64,000 nt of DNA from Longispora albida DSM 44784 (GTDB taxonomy: Bacteria > Actinomycetota > Actinomycetes > Mycobacteriales > Micromonosporaceae), in assembly GCF_000379825.1 (NCBI RefSeq), contig NZ_KB903825.1, positions 248,001 through 312,000 of the forward strand. Direction: 5' to 3'. Positions 24,696-33,825 of the stretch are shown here, piece after piece. The first letter of the stretch is position 1; each line of letters begins with the position of its first letter. The notes beneath the pieces are model-generated. The model made no database searches. It was given only the letters and a program-made list of their open reading frames with translations, and was not told the DNA's origin. The translations under genes and the position numbers were made by a program.

Positions 24696-26900
24696 TCAGT
24701 AGGACCAGGTGTATCCGTGCAGGACGAAGTAGTCCAGCCCGGGGGCCGGTACCGCCCGGACCTTGATCCACGCGTAGAACTGCTGGTCGTCGCGGGCACA
24801 CAGCCACGTGCCCTCCCGCAGCGCGCTCGCCGGCACGCTGGCCGACCAGCCGGTCGCCGCCTTGCACTGCTGGTACGTCGGCTGGCTGGCGCCACTGTGG
24901 ACGGTGATCTCGGAACCGAGCCGCGTGTACAGCCCGGCCGCGTCCTTGCCCAGGTCGGGGCTCGGGTCGCCGGAGCGCCACTCGCGGAACCGCACCGCCG
25001 GGTTGTCCGAGCCGAGCCGCACCCCCGGGTTCTCCTCCTTCCTGCCGCTCTCTGTGGTCTTCGGGATGTTCCAGGTGTACCCGCTGAGCGCGATGCTGTC
25101 CCCCGCCATCCCCTGCACCCGGATCCGCGCGTGCCGGCCAGCCTGGGTGTAGGCGCAGAGCTGGCTGCCGGTGGTGAGCGCCGTCAGCGGGATCATGTTC
25201 GTCCACGAGGCGCCGTAACACTGGGCGAAGGTGGGCGTGGCGGTACCCGGCATCAGGGCCAGGTACGCGCCGAGCTGTGTGAACAGCTCCGTGCCGCCCC
25301 GGACCAGGTCGGAAGCCGGGTCGCCGGCCCCCCAATAGTCCATGAGCATCGCGGGCTTGCCGGGGCCGAGGGTCTGGCCGCCCTCGGCGAGCACCGACGG
25401 CTCTCCGGGCGGCGGGTCGGTCCTGGCCGGGCTGGTCCGGGTGTCCGACGGTGTGGGCTGCACGCCTCCCCCGTTGCCGATCTCGGTGCCGTTGCCGGGA
25501 CCAGCTGTGCCGCCTCCGTTGCCGCTGGTGGCCTGCCCGCTGGCGCCCGGCGTGGTACCGGGGCCGGGAGCCGGGGACCCGGCCGTGCCGGTCGATCCCG
25601 CTGAGCCGGTGGCGGAAGGGCTGGCGGATCGCGTGGCGGTGGCCGGGGCTGGCGTGGCACCCGGTGGCGTCTTCGGATCCTGGCTGAGGCCCGGCAGGGT
25701 CAGCAGGCCCAGTACGAGCGCGATCACCGGCGGGACGAGCCGGATCACGCGGGCGAGGCGCTCCGAGCCGGCCCCGCCCTCCGGCAGCCGCCCGCCGAAC
25801 GGCCGGGTCACCATCGAGCGGGCCAGCTGGCGGGTGCTCTCGGGCAGCCAGCCCGCCGGGACGTCCCGCACGCCAGCGATCCCGGCGGCCAGCGCCACGA
25901 CCTCGGCGGCGGACGGCCGGGTGGCCGGGTCCTTCGCGAGACAGGCGGCGATGAGTGCCTTGATCTCGTGAGCTGATGTCCCGGTATCAGCCATACCGGA
26001 CAGGTCGGGCTCCGCCGAGACGAGCAGAGCAGGCTGGCCGCTGTCGCCGAAGGGTGCCCGGCCGGTCGCGGCGTAGGCGAGGGTGGCGCCGAGGCTGAAC
26101 ACGTCGGCGGCCGGGCCGGGTACCGAGACGGCCGGCTGGGCCTGCTCGGGGGCCAGGTACAGGGGCGTGCCGCCGGCCTGGCTCAGGGTCGCGTCGACTG
26201 CGGCGGCGATGCCGAAGTCGATCAGCATCGGGCCCCGGGTACCGAGCACCACATTGGACGGTTTTACGTCCCGGTGCACCAGGCCCTCGGCGTGGATGGC
26301 CGACAGCGCCCGGCTCAGCCCCAGTGCGAGCATCGCCAGCTCCCGGGCACCCGTCCACGCGCCGTGCAGGGCGATGGCCTGCTGGAGGGTCGGGCCGGGG
26401 ACGAACGCGGTGGCCAGCCAGGGCGAGGCGGAGTACGGCGACTCGTCCAGCACGACCGGGACGTACCGGCTGCGTACCCGCCGCTGCGCCGCCACCTCGG
26501 CCCGCAGCCGGGCGGTGAACGCGCCGCCGCCCGCCGCCGGGCGGAACACTTTGACGGCCGCGTACCGGCCCTTGGGGCCACGGCCCAGGTACACGATGCT
26601 GGACGCGCCCTCGCCGAGACGGGTCCGCAGCTCGTAGCGGCCGAGCTGGCCCGGGTCGGTGTCCAGCACCGGGATGCCCTGGCCGCGCCACGTCCTGGTC
26701 AGGGCGCGGTGGATCAGGCCGGCCAGGTACGGCAGCTCGCTGGCGACGACGGCAGCGAACGCCGCGCCCGCCGCCAGCCAGACCCCCTCGGCCGGGCTGA
26801 CCGGGCGGCCCGACTTCTGGAGGAGCAGCTGGCTGGCGCCGAGCAGGATGACACAGAGGACAAAGAAGAACGCCCACACTGTCCACTGAGCGATGCGCAC
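24696..26900 (-). CDS. Membrane Ser/Thr protein kinase with duplicated ectodomain
   Basis: A 734-residue kinase starting at GTG. Two spans (about 8-28 and 40-60) precede a full Hanks-type kinase domain (about 88-350): ATP-binding Lys117, catalytic HRDVKPSN with Asp211, DFG with Asp228. A third span (about 383-405) leads to a low-complexity Pro/Thr/Gly linker and two tandem related extracellular modules of about 110 residues, each ending in a SGYTWN- or HGYTWS-type motif. Most actinomycete kinases begin with the kinase domain, so the N-terminal hairpin is unusual. The ectodomain presumably senses an external ligand. Confidence 0.88.
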   Translation of the reverse strand: MRIAQWTVWAFFFVLCVILLGASQLLLQKSGRPVSPAEGVWLAAGAAFAAVVASELPYLAGLIHRALTRTWRGQGIPVLDTDPGQLGRYELRTRLGEGASSIVYLGRGPKGRYAAVKVFRPAAGGGAFTARLRAEVAAQRRVRSRYVPVVLDESPYSASPWLATAFVPGPTLQQAIALHGAWTGARELAMLALGLSRALSAIHAEGLVHRDVKPSNVVLGTRGPMLIDFGIAAAVDATLSQAGGTPLYLAPEQAQPAVSVPGPAADVFSLGATLAYAATGRAPFGDSGQPALLVSAEPDLSGMADTGTSAHEIKALIAACLAKDPATRPSAAEVVALAAGIAGVRDVPAGWLPESTRQLARSMVTRPFGGRLPEGGAGSERLARVIRLVPPVIALVLGLLTLPGLSQDPKTPPGATPAPATATRSASPSATGSAGSTGTAGSPAPGPGTTPGASGQATSGNGGGTAGPGNGTEIGNGGGVQPTPSDTRTSPARTDPPPGEPSVLAEGGQTLGPGKPAMLMDYWGAGDPASDLVRGGTELFTQLGAYLALMPGTATPTFAQCYGASWTNMIPLTALTTGSQLCAYTQAGRHARIRVQGMAGDSIALSGYTWNIPKTTESGRKEENPGVRLGSDNPAVRFREWRSGDPSPDLGKDAAGLYTRLGSEITVHSGASQPTYQQCKAATGWSASVPASALREGTWLCARDDQQFYAWIKVRAVPAPGLDYFVLHGYTWSY

Positions 26901-26939
26901 GTACCAAGTCTGCCGGGCCGGACCGGGCCCGAGCCTGTC

Positions 26940-27158
26940 TCATTCCCGACGGGACTCCTGTTGCCTGCGCTCGGCGCTGGCCCGGATCTGGCACGGCCAC
27001 ACCACCCGCCGCCCGCACTCCAGGCAGCCGAAGCACAGCCCGGCGGCACCGGGGATCCGCCGGTGCAGGATGATCAGGTCACGGGGCGTGAGGGTGTCCC
27101 GGATGAATGAATCCCACTCGGCCCGGTACTCGGCTGGCAGGTCGGCGAACCCGGTCAT
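26940..27158 (-). CDS. Small Cys-rich protein of unknown function
   Basis: A 72-residue protein beginning MTGFADLPAEYRAEW. Residues about 40-55 contain C-x2-C-x2-C and a later Cys (CFGCLECGRRVVWPC), suggesting metal binding. The C-terminus is charged. A much longer open frame upstream to 27587 would run antisense through the XRE/PLD-like gene, so the ATG at 27158 is preferred. Not recognised. Confidence 0.5.
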   Translation of the reverse strand: MTGFADLPAEYRAEWDSFIRDTLTPRDLIILHRRIPGAAGLCFGCLECGRRVVWPCQIRASAERRQQESRRE

Positions 27159-27372
27159 GCGCACCAGCTTTCTGGGTCCTCGTGCGGAAACACCCCTGTG
27201 ACCAGCCAGAACACTCACCGGCCGCCCTAGGGAATCCTGCCACTGGCACCGGTTCCACTTTCCTGATTCCACATTGCGGAGTGTCGCGCCGTCACTACGG
27301 CGTGCAGACATCTGGGACGTTCCCGGGTTAGCGTGAAACGTCCCTCTGCGGTCGGCGGTGTGGGGTGCGCGA

Positions 27373-28119
27373 GTGAGTAACGACCAGCTCAAGGCAAGTA
27401 TGGCGCGGGCGGGCGTGACAGCTGGGGTGCTGTCGCGGACGGTCGGCGTGGACGTGAAGACCGTCGGCCGCTGGCTGGCGGGGCGGCTCCCGCACCCGAG
27501 GCACCGGGCGGCCACCGCGTCCTTTCTCGACGAGGACGAGGCGTTCCTGTGGCCGGACGCCCAGTCGCGCACCTTCGGCAACCGCAAGGTCGGCGCGGAG
27601 ATCGTCTCGGCGTACGCCTACCGGTCCGACCTGCCGACCGCGCAGTGGTGGCACCTGATCAGCTCGGCGGGGCGGGAGGTGGACCTGCTCGGGTACACCC
27701 TGTACTTCCTGCCCATGCAGCACCCGCAGTTCACCGACACGCTGATCGAGCGGGCGGAGCGCGGATGCAGGATCCGGATCGCCCTCGCCGACCCCGAGTC
27801 CCGGCACGTCGCCGACCGCGACGTCGAGGAGGACGTGGCGCTGACCATCGCGATCCGGGTCCGGACCACGCTGAAGTACTTCGCGAGCCTGCGCGGCTGC
27901 CCGGGGATCGAGATCAGATTCCAGGACGCCCCGCTCTACAACTCGGTTTTCCGGTTTGATGACCAGATGCTGGTCACTCCGCACCTGTACGCCACGCAGG
28001 GGGCGGCAGCACCGCTGCTGCACCTGCGCCACCTCGGCGGGCGGGGGCTCTACGCCCGGTTCGCCGAGCACTTCGACCTGATCTGGGAACGCTCCCGCCC
28101 GCTGGACGGCTGGTCATGA
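27373..28119 (+). CDS. XRE-like regulator with PLD-like (DUF5919-type) domain
   Basis: A 248-residue protein: an N-terminal helix-turn-helix (about 5-45, LSRTVGVDVKTVGRWLAG) with the conserved FLWP stretch, then a PLD-like C-terminal domain (ISSAGREVDLLGYTLYFLP; RGCRIRIALADP) lacking the HxK catalytic motif. The type is known from actinomycetes as DUF5919-containing regulators next to Nudix hydrolases, as here: the stop overlaps the Nudix start (ATGA). Start GTG 27373 fits the usual first motif; GTG 27358 is an alternative. Confidence 0.8.
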   Translation: MSNDQLKASMARAGVTAGVLSRTVGVDVKTVGRWLAGRLPHPRHRAATASFLDEDEAFLWPDAQSRTFGNRKVGAEIVSAYAYRSDLPTAQWWHLISSAGREVDLLGYTLYFLPMQHPQFTDTLIERAERGCRIRIALADPESRHVADRDVEEDVALTIAIRVRTTLKYFASLRGCPGIEIRFQDAPLYNSVFRFDDQMLVTPHLYATQGAAAPLLHLRHLGGRGLYARFAEHFDLIWERSRPLDGWS

Positions 28120-28595
28120 CGGACGTCCCCCGCAGGCGCGACTACTACGACGACCCGGCGGCACCGGCCGCGACCTCACTGCGCCCGGCGGCCTCGGCCA
28201 TCGTGCCCGGCCCCAATGGTGAGATCCTGCTGCACCGCCGGGCCGACAACGGGCTGTGGGCGCTGCCCGGCGGGCTGATGGAACTGGGCGAGTCCCTCGC
28301 GGACACCGTCCGGCGCGAGGTCCGCGAGGAGACCGGGCTCGACGTCGAGCCGGGCTACGTGATCGGCGTCTACTCCGACCCGCTGCACGTCTTCGCCTAC
28401 CCCGACGGCGAGGTCCGCCAGGAGTTCTCGGTCTGCGTGGCCTGCACGGTGACGGGCGGCTCGCTCGCGATCAGCCCCGAATCGACAGACCTTCGTTTCT
28501 TCGTACCCGGTGAGATCGGCGCCCTGCCCATCCACCCGCGCATCCTCACCCGGATCACCGACTACCTGACCGGCCAGCGCGCAGCTCTGTGCTGA
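28116..28595 (+). CDS. Nudix hydrolase
   Basis: A 159-residue Nudix protein with a complete Nudix box at residues 52-74 (GGLMELGES, REVREETGLD), giving the G-x5-E-x7-REVxEExGL pattern. It hydrolyses a nucleoside diphosphate linked to some moiety; substrate unknown. Coupled to the upstream XRE/PLD-like regulator, and its 3' end overlaps the convergent HD hydrolase gene by 41 nt. Confidence 0.93.
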   Translation: MTDVPRRRDYYDDPAAPAATSLRPAASAIVPGPNGEILLHRRADNGLWALPGGLMELGESLADTVRREVREETGLDVEPGYVIGVYSDPLHVFAYPDGEVRQEFSVCVACTVTGGSLAISPESTDLRFFVPGEIGALPIHPRILTRITDYLTGQRAALC

Positions 28596-29163
28596 CCGGG
28601 TCCTGAACGCAGTCACACCCCGCGCCGGCATGCCGGGACACGTGCCCGATCGCCCGCTCGATCTCGGGTGCCGCCGCCGTGATGGCCTGCGCCACGGAGT
28701 GGTGCTCCCCGTACCGCTCGCGGATCTCGGTCAGCCGCTCGGCGAAGGTGACCGGCTCCCCCTCCGGGCTGGTCGTCATGTCGCAGGTCCACAGCGCGTC
28801 GCGCAGCAGGCTGTCCTCGTCCGGGAAGTCCTCCTGCTCGGCGTGCAGCCCGCGCAGCCCGGCCTCGATCGCGGCACCGGAGTGGTTGGCCACCAGGCAG
28901 CACAGCCGGAAGCCTGCCCCGATCCGCTGGAGCCGCCGGGCACCGTCCACGGGGTGGAAACCGGTGTCCAGCAGACGGGACGAGTACCCGATGTCGTGCA
29001 GCCAGGCCGCCACGACCAGCAGCTCACCGCCCTCGCCCACGACCGGCTGGAGCTCGCCGGCCCTGGCGGCCACGGCCTGGACGTGCCGCCAGCGGCGGGG
29101 CCACTCGGCAGCCAGGTACAGCTCGGCCAGCTCGCGGGCGTCGTCCACAGTCAGCAGCTGCAT
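28555..29163 (-). CDS. HD domain phosphohydrolase
   Basis: A 202-residue protein with the HD signature: His27 (RRWRHVQAV) and WLHDIGY with His56-Asp57, plus NHSG further on. HD proteins hydrolyse phosphate esters of nucleotides or related compounds. The start at ATG 29163 fits the first HD helix. The C-terminal 40 residues are low-complexity and overlap the Nudix gene on the opposite strand. Confidence 0.85.
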   Translation of the reverse strand: MQLLTVDDARELAELYLAAEWPRRWRHVQAVAARAGELQPVVGEGGELLVVAAWLHDIGYSSRLLDTGFHPVDGARRLQRIGAGFRLCCLVANHSGAAIEAGLRGLHAEQEDFPDEDSLLRDALWTCDMTTSPEGEPVTFAERLTEIRERYGEHHSVAQAITAAAPEIERAIGHVSRHAGAGCDCVQDPVSTELRAGRSGSR

Positions 29164-29227
29164 GGCAAAAGCATATGTACGGACAGTGATGCATTTACCC
29201 ACTTCGCCAACCTGGGCGGTGAGCGCC

Positions 29228-30040
29228 CTACGCGGTGCCGAAGGCCAGCAACGCGGTGTGGGGAAGCAGGAGCGCACCGTCCGGGGCGGTGAACTCCGCG
29301 CTCAGTACCTCGAAATGGTTCTTGATCGTCGCGATGACCGCCGGCGGCTGGCTGACGATGGTCTGCCCGATCGTGGCGACCCCGGTGACCGCGGCCTCCC
29401 ACCACTCCCGCGCCGTGGTCCGGTGCTGCCAGGTCAGCAGCTCGCAGGAGACCTCGCTCAGGCCTGAGTCCCGCAGCAGCGCCGCGAACCCGTCCGGCGT
29501 CCGGGGGAACTCGTCACCGGGTTCGAGGCCCGGCAGGCCTGCGGGCGGGGTCACGCCGGCAGCGGCGACCGCGCGGCCCAGGAGCCCCTGCCCCGGCCCG
29601 GCGGACGCCGCCCAGATCGTCGCGGCGACCCGGCCACCGGGACGGGTCACCCGGCGCAGCTCGGCGGCTGCCGCCGAGGGCCGGCCGACGTGGTTGAGGA
29701 CGAAGTTCGCCACCACGGCGTCGAACTCGCCGTCCGGGAACGGGAGGACGGGCAGGAGCGCGGTCAGCAGTTCCGCGTCCGGTACGGCACGGGCGGCAGC
29801 CTCCAGCATCCCGGGATCGGCGTCTACCGCCGTCACCGTGCAGCCGCGCGCGCTGGCCTCCGCCGCGACAGTGCCGGTGCCCGTCCCCACGTCCAGCAGC
29901 CGCGTGCCCGGGCCGGCCACAGCGGCGTCCACCAGCGCCGGTACCGGGAAGGCACAGAGCTTGGCGAAGCCAGCGGCGTACGCGCCGGCCTTGCCGGCCC
30001 ACTTCCGGCGCTCAGCCTCGTCGAACACAGTGGTCGTCAT
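29228..30040 (-). CDS. Class I SAM-dependent methyltransferase
   Basis: A 270-residue protein with SAM motif I LLDVGTGTGTV (about 47-57), acidic motif II (VDADPGML), and motif IV region (FDAVVANFVLNHVGRP). It belongs to the UbiE/type-11 group. GGGGGGAT lies 4 nt before ATG 30040. It lies 77 nt downstream of the ABC-2 permease on the same strand; with no overlap, I treat it as outside the bacteriocin operon, though readthrough is possible. Confidence 0.88.
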   Translation of the reverse strand: MTTTVFDEAERRKWAGKAGAYAAGFAKLCAFPVPALVDAAVAGPGTRLLDVGTGTGTVAAEASARGCTVTAVDADPGMLEAAARAVPDAELLTALLPVLPFPDGEFDAVVANFVLNHVGRPSAAAAELRRVTRPGGRVAATIWAASAGPGQGLLGRAVAAAGVTPPAGLPGLEPGDEFPRTPDGFAALLRDSGLSEVSCELLTWQHRTTAREWWEAAVTGVATIGQTIVSQPPAVIATIKNHFEVLSAEFTAPDGALLLPHTALLAFGTA

Positions 30041-30117
30041 GTATCCCCCCGGTAGCGCTCCTGCGGCAAGCAACGAACGCCCCATCTAACACCAGGGCCT
30101 GCGGCTGCCCCGCCGCG

Positions 30118-30945
30118 TCAGGCGTCGCGGCGGCGCATGGACGCAGCGGCGCCGGTGGCGAAAGCCGCGGACCACACCACGAGGGCCAGCACCGAGACGA
30201 CCCACTTGCCGGTACTGGTGACCGGTCCCAGGAGGCCGGTCACGGCTCCCCCGAAGCTGTAGTCGGAGAACCCGGGCGGAAGCACCCGGGGCGGGATCGC
30301 CAGCAGGATGATCGTCACCACGATCAGCAGGCCCAGGATGGCGAAGATGGCCCCGGCGGAGCTGCGGAGCAGGCACCCGAGGCTGACCGCCGACACGCTG
30401 ACGCCGGCCGTGGCGATGACCGCGCCGGCCAGGCCCAGCAGGCTCTCCGCGTTCGTGACGGGTGTCCACAGCTGACCGGGGGTGATGGACAGCCAGGTGA
30501 CCACCGACGTCACCATGATCGTGACGGTGACCAGCGCCGTGGCGGCACCAGCGACCACGATCAGCTTGGCGGCCAGCACGGGTGTCCGCCGGGGCGCTGC
30601 GGCGAAGGTGACCCGGATCGTGCCGTTGCCGAACTCGTTCGCGCCGGCCACCGCGCTCAGGGCCGCCACCAGGAAGATGGCCAGCTGCATGCCCAGGATG
30701 CTCGTGGTGACGAACATGGGCAGCGCCTCCTTCGCCGGCCCGGTGTGGGGCTCGGCGGTCAGCGCCACGGGAATGCTGATCCCGGCCGCGCAGACGACCG
30801 TCACGATCAGCAGCGTGACCAGTGACCGTGTCGTCCTCAGCTTGATCAGCTCACCGCGCAGCAGGCCGGCGAAGGTGAGCTGGTGGGAAGGCGCGACGTA
30901 GCGCCGGGCGGGAGCGCCGGTTGTCGTGGTCATGACCCGGCTCAC
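30118..30945 (-). CDS. ABC-2 type permease of the bacteriocin-immunity operon
   Basis: A 275-residue permease with six hydrophobic spans (first at about 40-60, LVTLLIVTVVCAAGISIPV; last near 240-262) preceded by LLRGELIKLRTTRS, the typical N-terminal elbow of ABC-2 permeases of antibiotic and lantibiotic immunity exporters. GTG 30945 overlaps the ATPase stop; ATG 30933 also has a good AGGTGAG site. Together with the ATPase it likely removes a membrane-active peptide from the cell surface or exports it; this is inferred from the cluster. Confidence 0.85.
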   Translation of the reverse strand: MSRVMTTTTGAPARRYVAPSHQLTFAGLLRGELIKLRTTRSLVTLLIVTVVCAAGISIPVALTAEPHTGPAKEALPMFVTTSILGMQLAIFLVAALSAVAGANEFGNGTIRVTFAAAPRRTPVLAAKLIVVAGAATALVTVTIMVTSVVTWLSITPGQLWTPVTNAESLLGLAGAVIATAGVSVSAVSLGCLLRSSAGAIFAILGLLIVVTIILLAIPPRVLPPGFSDYSFGGAVTGLLGPVTSTGKWVVSVLALVVWSAAFATGAAASMRRRDA

Positions 30946-31907
30946 CTCGTTTCCATCGTGACGGCGTTCGCCGTGCCGGACCGGGAGTACTGGGGTTCGC
31001 TGGTCTCACGCCCGCGGAAGGTGACGGAGTCAGCGGTGAGCTCGATGTAGGCCTGCTCCAGCGAGGCCCGCAGGGGTACCAGCTCGTGCAGCCTGATGCC
31101 GTGCGCGGCGGCCAGGTCACCCAGCTCGGCCGCCGTCAGCCCGTCCACCCGGGACGAACCGTCCGGCTCCCCCACGATGCGGCCGCCGGCGGACAGCACC
31201 AGCCGGCCGAGTTCCTCACTCTGCGGGCTGCGGACGAGAACGCCCTCGGAGGTACTGCGCTGGACCAGCGAGCTGACTGCCTCGTCGGCGATCAGCCGCC
31301 CCTGGCCGATGACGACCACGTGATCGGCGGTCAGGGCCATCTCGCTCATCAGGTGCGAGCTCAGCAGGACGGCCCGTCCTTCGGCCGCCAGCATCTTGAC
31401 CATCTTGCGCATCCACACGATGCCGTCCGGGTCCAGCCCGTTGATGGGTTCGTCGAACATCAGGCTCGACGGGTCGGCCAGCAGGGCCGCCGCGACGCCG
31501 AGGCGCTGGGTCATGCCCAGGGAGAAGCCGCCGATGCGGCGGCCGGCGACCTCACCGAGGCCCACGATGTCCAGCACCTCGCGAACCCGCGCAGCGCCGA
31601 TCCCCGCCGTCACAGCGATGGCCTCCAGGTGGCGGAAGGCCGAGCGCCCCGGATGACCCGCCTTGGCCTCGATCAGCGCCCCGAGGGCACCCAGGGGGTT
31701 GCGGTGCTCCGCGAAGGGTACGCCGTCCACGAGGATGGTCCCGCTGTCCGGCCGGGTCAGCCCGAGGATCATGCGCATCGTGGTGGACTTCCCTGACCCG
31801 TTGGGCCCGAGGAAACCGGTGACGATCCCCGGCCGCACCGTGAACGAGAGATCCTCGACCACCGGCTTCCCGCCGTACTTCTTGGTGACTCGCGCTACTT
31901 CGATCAT
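30942..31907 (-). CDS. ABC transporter ATP-binding protein of the bacteriocin-immunity operon
   Basis: A 321-residue ATPase. Walker A GPNGSGKST at 34-42, signature SLGMTQR (a common drift from LSGGQ in this subfamily), Walker B LMFDEPINGLDP, and the H-loop in LLSSHLMSEM. The extra C-terminal 90 residues resemble those of BcrA/NatA-type ATPases. It overlaps the YdbT-like PH gene by 4 nt upstream and the permease by 4 nt downstream, so all are cotranscribed. Confidence 0.92.
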   Translation of the reverse strand: MIEVARVTKKYGGKPVVEDLSFTVRPGIVTGFLGPNGSGKSTTMRMILGLTRPDSGTILVDGVPFAEHRNPLGALGALIEAKAGHPGRSAFRHLEAIAVTAGIGAARVREVLDIVGLGEVAGRRIGGFSLGMTQRLGVAAALLADPSSLMFDEPINGLDPDGIVWMRKMVKMLAAEGRAVLLSSHLMSEMALTADHVVVIGQGRLIADEAVSSLVQRSTSEGVLVRSPQSEELGRLVLSAGGRIVGEPDGSSRVDGLTAAELGDLAAAHGIRLHELVPLRASLEQAYIELTADSVTFRGRETSEPQYSRSGTANAVTMETR

Positions 31908-33358
31908 GCCTTCATCCCGTTTCCATGAGCATTCGATCCGCTCGTCGTCGCGTCAATGAACCTGTCGGCGAGGACCGGCCTGCCCACCGGTACCCACAGC
32001 CGGATGGCTTTGGAGTCGTACACGCCCAGGCACACCACCGAGGCCGGCAGCCGGGCGGACCAGGACAGCTGCCAGGAGGCGGCGAAGTACACGGAGTCCC
32101 ACGGCACGACGTAGTGCGTGACCCAGAGGAACCCGCGGCGGAAGTGGACCACCGCGTTGTCGGGGTCGGCCTGCGCCGCTGCCCAGCAGTAGTTACACGC
32201 GGCCAGCAGCGCGATCGCCAGGGCAGCCAGGAGGACTGCCGCCCGGACCGGGCGCAGATCGGCCGTGAACCACGCGGCGAAGGCGAACGTCGCCGTCGCC
32301 ACGCTGATCAGGCCCCATCGGAGGGTCCGGCTCACCTGGGGACGGTGACCCACAGCGGCGGCGTACGCCGGGAAGTGGTCCCTGACGCCGTCCAGCACGC
32401 GTTCGAGGCGGGCGGCGGGAAAGACGATGTTCGCGCCGATCCTCTCGCCGGACTGGCGGGACACGAGGGCCAGCCGCGCGTACCCGGCGACCCGCATCAG
32501 GGGGTTCCGCTGGATCTTCACCCCGACGACGTGGTCAGCGGGTACCTGGCGCGACTCGGCCGAGATGAGGCCGCCGGACATGGCGAACACCCCAGCCCTG
32601 AGCCGGACCTCGAACGAGCGGTACCGCAGCCAGGCGACGAGCAGCCCGAACGCCAGTGCCACCGAACCGCACACAGCCACGGCGGTCACGGCCAGCATCC
32701 ACAGTGGCCCCGTCCGCTCGGGGAGTTCCGGGAGTACCGGCGAGAACGGCAGGAGTGCCGTGGTGTTCTCGTACACCTCGAACAGGAACGGAACCAGCAG
32801 CACGAACTGCCCGTACGTCACCGAGATCAGCAGGTAGTCGCGCAGGCGAATCCGGTAGATGAGCTCGCCGGGATCGGCTGGCCCGGCACCCGGTACCGGG
32901 ATCTCCAGTCGGTTCCTTTCGAAGTGGCGCTCGATCTCGGCGGCGACCGGCTGCGGGACCGCCTCGATCACCAGGCTGGCCTTCGACTCCGCGCCGATGC
33001 CGATCAGCACCCGCGCGCAGCCCAGCGCCCGCGCCACCGCCGACCGGGAAACCTGGACGGAGACCACCTCAGCCCAGCTGATCGAGACCGAGCGCCGGAA
33101 CAGCAGGCCCGTGTCGTAGCTGATCCGTTCCTTGCCCACCGAGAACCTGGTCGTCCACCAGTCCGCCACGAGGCTGAGCACGGCGAGGCCGCCGACCAGC
33201 CCGAAAACCGCGTCCACGGGGATGCCGAGCGGGACCGGCCACCTGGTCCGGATCGACAGCCACGCGATCACGGCAGGCGCGATCGTCGTGGCGTGCTGGG
33301 CCACGCGGATCGCGAACATGGCCGGGCTGTTGCGCCGCCTGCCCGCTGCGCCCGTCAT
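31904..33358 (-). CDS. YdbT-like bacterial PH domain membrane protein
   Basis: A 484-residue membrane protein with three pairs of membrane spans alternating with bacterial PH (bPH2, DUF304) domains. Spans lie near 22-62, 190-240 and 370-400; PH modules follow, for example RISYDTGLLFRRSVSISWAEVVSVQV (about 82-107) and AGVFAMSGGLISAESRQVPADHVVGVKIQ. This is the YdbT layout. Start ATG 33358 overlaps the small YdbS-like gene, which precedes it. Paired YdbS/YdbT-like proteins are immunity components in leaderless-bacteriocin clusters of Firmicutes, the basis for the role given here. Confidence 0.8.
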   Translation of the reverse strand: MTGAAGRRRNSPAMFAIRVAQHATTIAPAVIAWLSIRTRWPVPLGIPVDAVFGLVGGLAVLSLVADWWTTRFSVGKERISYDTGLLFRRSVSISWAEVVSVQVSRSAVARALGCARVLIGIGAESKASLVIEAVPQPVAAEIERHFERNRLEIPVPGAGPADPGELIYRIRLRDYLLISVTYGQFVLLVPFLFEVYENTTALLPFSPVLPELPERTGPLWMLAVTAVAVCGSVALAFGLLVAWLRYRSFEVRLRAGVFAMSGGLISAESRQVPADHVVGVKIQRNPLMRVAGYARLALVSRQSGERIGANIVFPAARLERVLDGVRDHFPAYAAAVGHRPQVSRTLRWGLISVATATFAFAAWFTADLRPVRAAVLLAALAIALLAACNYCWAAAQADPDNAVVHFRRGFLWVTHYVVPWDSVYFAASWQLSWSARLPASVVCLGVYDSKAIRLWVPVGRPVLADRFIDATTSGSNAHGNGMKA

Positions 33359-33825
33359 GGGGAGTGCTCGCGGATGAACTGCTCGAACCGATCGGCCTCT
33401 GCCCGCGACAGCGGCCCGATCGACCGTGACTCGACGATCGTCGCCGTCCTGACGGTGAACAGGTTGAACCACCGCAGAATCGGGCCCTGGCGCGTCTCGC
33501 AGTACAGGATCCGGGACAGCGGGTACACCTGGCGCTGCCGCCACAGCCTGCCACGCTCCACGATGACGCAGTCAGCGTTCAGCGTGTACCGGTAGTACCG
33601 GTAACGCCAGGGAATCAGCACGAGGGCGTCGAGTACCGCGAAAGCCAGAGCTGCCGCCGCAAGCGCGTGAACCCAGCTGCGCCACCCCGATGGCAGTGGC
33701 ACGACTGTGGACAGGACTGTGGCGAGAACGATGACCATGACGGCGCCGACCGCGTTCTCCACCTGCCAGAAGAGCACAGCCCGCCTGTCCATCCGCCGGG
33801 CCGCGGCATCCGCTCCTCCGGTCAT
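33355..33825 (-). CDS. YdbS-like bacterial PH domain membrane protein
   Basis: A 156-residue protein with two spans (about 18-42 and 47-68) followed by one bacterial PH domain (YRYTLNADCVIVERGRLWRQ, then VYPLSRILYCETRQGPILR with the family RxxNLFTV ending). This is the YdbS type. ATG 33825 overlaps the stop of the small membrane protein upstream, and its own stop overlaps the YdbT-like start. Probable partner of the YdbT-like protein at the membrane. Confidence 0.8.
   Translation of the reverse strand: MTGGADAAARRMDRRAVLFWQVENAVGAVMVIVLATVLSTVVPLPSGWRSWVHALAAAALAFAVLDALVLIPWRYRYYRYTLNADCVIVERGRLWRQRQVYPLSRILYCETRQGPILRWFNLFTVRTATIVESRSIGPLSRAEADRFEQFIREHSP

Noticed and set aside
28620-28900. 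Short plus-strand reading frames in the HD hydrolase region
   Set aside because: They are antisense to the HD gene, which has the intact His and Asp residues.
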